NCBI GenBank assembly: GCA_964407825.1
Contig: CAYOXD010000064.1
Coordinates: 1-16,667, forward strand
DNA from: CAYOXD01 sp964407825
GTDB lineage: Bacteria; Desulfobacterota; Desulfobacteria; Desulfobacterales; JAFDDL01
Direction: 5' to 3'
DNA: 16,667 bases
Both the position numbers and the translations under genes were made by a program. Below, piece by piece: positions 15,111 to 16,667 of the stretch (the first letter of the stretch is position 1; every line of letters starts with the position of its first letter). The notes under the pieces are model-generated. The model was not told the DNA's origin. It saw only the letters and a list, made by a program, of their open reading frames with translations, and did no database searches.

Positions 15111-16564
15111 CACTTTCCCTCTTTCTCCTTGGAACGAAGCGCCCGCTGCAGCTTGTCGCCAAGGGTGCCCATTCCCCCGCTGTCATTCCGGGCATGACGT
15201 TTCCAGTCCGTTTCATCGGCGGTATCCCCCGGGGAGAGACTCACCTTTCGCTCCGCTATCCGTATCTCCTCGATCACCACCGTCACCGGCTCCCCTGGCT
15301 TCAGCCGATCGAGATTGGCGCGCTCCGCGCTCTGGTTGATCTTGGAAATGGGCAGAAGCCCCACGACGCCGGGGGCCAGTTTGATGAAAAAGCCGAATTT
15401 TTCCTTCTTCTCGAGGGTTCCGGAAATGCTCTGGCCGGCGGCGTATTGCTCCGTGAAGCCGCTCCAGGGGTCCCCCAGGGCCTCCCGCAGGCTCAGACTG
15501 ATGCGTCGCTTGGCCAGATCCATCTCCTTTATCATGACGTTCACCTTGTCATGGGGCTTCACGATATCCTCGGGGTTCACCACCCGTTTTTCGTAGCTCA
15601 GCTCGCTGATATGAACGAGGCCCTCGACGCCGGGGAAGATCTCGACGAACGCCCCGAACCGGGCGCAGCGGGTGACCTTTCCAGGCACGACATCTCCTGC
15701 TGAGAAGGTGTCCTCGATGCGGTCCCACGGGTCGCCCGCCACCTGTTTGATGGAAAGGCTGATCTTGGGCCGCTCCTTGCCCTCCTCTGCCTTCAGCGCG
15801 ATGACCTTCACCCGCACGGTGTCGCCCGCCTGGACCACCTCCTGGGGATGCTCGACCCGGGACCAGCTCAGCTCGCTGACATGTACCATGCCTTCCACCC
15901 CCTGGCCGATATCCACGAAGGCGCCGAAGGGCATGAGGCGCGTCACCGTTCCATCCCACTGGGAATCCACCGTGAGCTTTGCGTATACCTCCTCCTGCAG
16001 CGCACTGCGTTCCTGCTGGAGCAGCTTCCGGCGGGAGACCACGATGTTGCGCCCCCGCTCCTCGAACTGGGTGATAAAAAAGGAAAACTGCTGGCCCACG
16101 TAGTCCTCGGGGGTCTCGATGCGCACCAGATCCATCTGGCTGATGGGACAGAAGGTCCGCCGCTGCAAGATCTCGACACTGAAGCCGCCCTTGCAGGTGG
16201 CCGACACCTTTCCCTCCACGGGGATCTCCCGCTCATAGGCGTCCCGCAGCAGGTTGATGCCGCCAATCCCCGAGATGGCCTTGGAAAGAAGAATTTCGCT
16301 TTCTGTCACGCGGGTGGCATAGAGCTCGAGGCTATCCCCCAGCTGATAGGGGAAATTGCCGTCTTCATCCAGGAATTCGTTCTTTTCGGCCGCACCGTCT
16401 ATCTTCGTCCCCGTGTCCAGGAAGATGGTGTCCTTTCCGATGGAGATGATCTGTCCCGTGACCTTGTCCCCCACCTGGATTTCCTGGCCAATGCCGGTGC
16501 TGTAACTTTCGAAAAGCTCGGCAAAGCTTTCCTCGTCCCCGTCGTTTTGAACCTCGTCGCTCAT
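15110..16564 (-). CDS. S1-domain RNA-binding protein (ribosomal protein S1-like)
   Basis: The protein has 484 residues with five S1 (OB-fold) repeats at about 31-96, 115-178, 200-273, 289-360 and 376-444. The best are PFGAFVDIGQGVEGMVHVSE (212-231) and RFGAFVEIFPGVEGLVHISE (302-321), followed by KFGFFIKLAPGVVGLLPIS (389-407). The N-terminus is acidic (DEVQNDGDEESFAELFES) and the C-terminus is basic. E. coli S1 has six repeats and 557 residues, so this is either a shorter S1 or, more likely, a paralogue; I leave out rpsA. Family knowledge: binds single-stranded mRNA and helps translation initiation or RNA turnover. GAGGAG lies seven bases upstream of the ATG, and a promoter candidate lies before it. 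It heads the leftward run of four genes. Confidence 0.92.
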   Translation of the reverse strand: MSDEVQNDGDEESFAELFESYSTGIGQEIQVGDKVTGQIISIGKDTIFLDTGTKIDGAAEKNEFLDEDGNFPYQLGDSLELYATRVTESEILLSKAISGIGGINLLRDAYEREIPVEGKVSATCKGGFSVEILQRRTFCPISQMDLVRIETPEDYVGQQFSFFITQFEERGRNIVVSRRKLLQQERSALQEEVYAKLTVDSQWDGTVTRLMPFGAFVDIGQGVEGMVHVSELSWSRVEHPQEVVQAGDTVRVKVIALKAEEGKERPKISLSIKQVAGDPWDRIEDTFSAGDVVPGKVTRCARFGAFVEIFPGVEGLVHISELSYEKRVVNPEDIVKPHDKVNVMIKEMDLAKRRISLSLREALGDPWSGFTEQYAAGQSISGTLEKKEKFGFFIKLAPGVVGLLPISKINQSAERANLDRLKPGEPVTVVIEEIRIAERKVSLSPGDTADETDWKRHARNDSGGMGTLGDKLQRALRSKEKEGK

Positions 16565-16629
16565 CTGTCGGCTCCTCTTTCCAATTGAGAATATGCCGGG
16601 TCGCTTTCCAGCCCGGACCCGGGAAATCC

Positions 16630-16658
16630 TAGATAGGAAAATGGATTCTCTAAGTCAA
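16630..16658 (-). promoter_or_regulatory. Candidate promoter of the S1/aminotransferase/alr run
   Basis: On the minus strand TTGACT (16658-16653) is followed by a 17-base spacer and TATCTA (16635-16630). The -35 matches five of six; the -10 matches only three of six. The leader before the ATG at 16564 would be about 60 bases. Position and spacing support it, but the weak -10 keeps confidence moderate. Confidence 0.45.
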
Positions 16659-16667
16659 TTAAAAAGG

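Overview
The window reads as a high-GC proteobacterial chromosome fragment. The RecBCD-type genes, a five-domain S1 protein, a decayed integron integrase and degenerate GAT-type hexanucleotide arrays suggest a deltaproteobacterium (Desulfobacterota, perhaps Desulfobacterales). That placement is inference from gene content and style, not from a marker gene. The first ~380 bases are clearly AT-richer than the rest. A run of 100 Ns (7211-7310) marks a scaffold join of unknown true length.

Layout. (1) 1-1123 is the end of a chromosomal integron. A leftward partial ORF (1-144) looks like the first gene cassette. It is preceded by a GTTAGGC core site (157-163), then a ~230-base leader, then a rightward intI gene ruined by deletions, frameshifts and a stop (393-1123). 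(2) 1168-6832 holds leftward recB and recD, overlapping by 11 bases; recC is not seen upstream of recB. (3) 6833-7381 is a non-coding stretch with two arrays of degenerate hexamers and the N gap, plus coding-like scraps on both sides of the gap. (4) 7382-8248 is a leftward YitT-family membrane protein. Upstream of it lies a probable remnant of a YggS-like gene (8390-8485). (5) 8702-11322 is a rightward two-gene unit behind a good sigma-70-type promoter: a multi-pass membrane protein with an internal repeat, followed 14 bases later by a peptidoglycan-binding/lytic transglycosylase protein without a signal peptide. (6) 11396-16564 is a leftward four-gene run: S1-domain RNA-binding protein, class IV aminotransferase, alanine racemase and a B12-type radical SAM protein. 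The last three overlap at their ends, so they are probably co-transcribed and translationally coupled.

How the genes work together. RecB and RecD are two of the three subunits of the double-strand-break repair nuclease/helicase. The aminotransferase and Alr are both PLP enzymes and could together feed D-alanine and D-glutamate to peptidoglycan; the coupled radical SAM protein has no evident role. The membrane protein and the transglycosylase are the least explained unit and the best candidate for something undescribed: a membrane platform paired with a wall-cutting enzyme that carries no export signal of its own. The integron is the other notable item, because its integrase lacks catalytic regions and cannot move the adjacent cassette.
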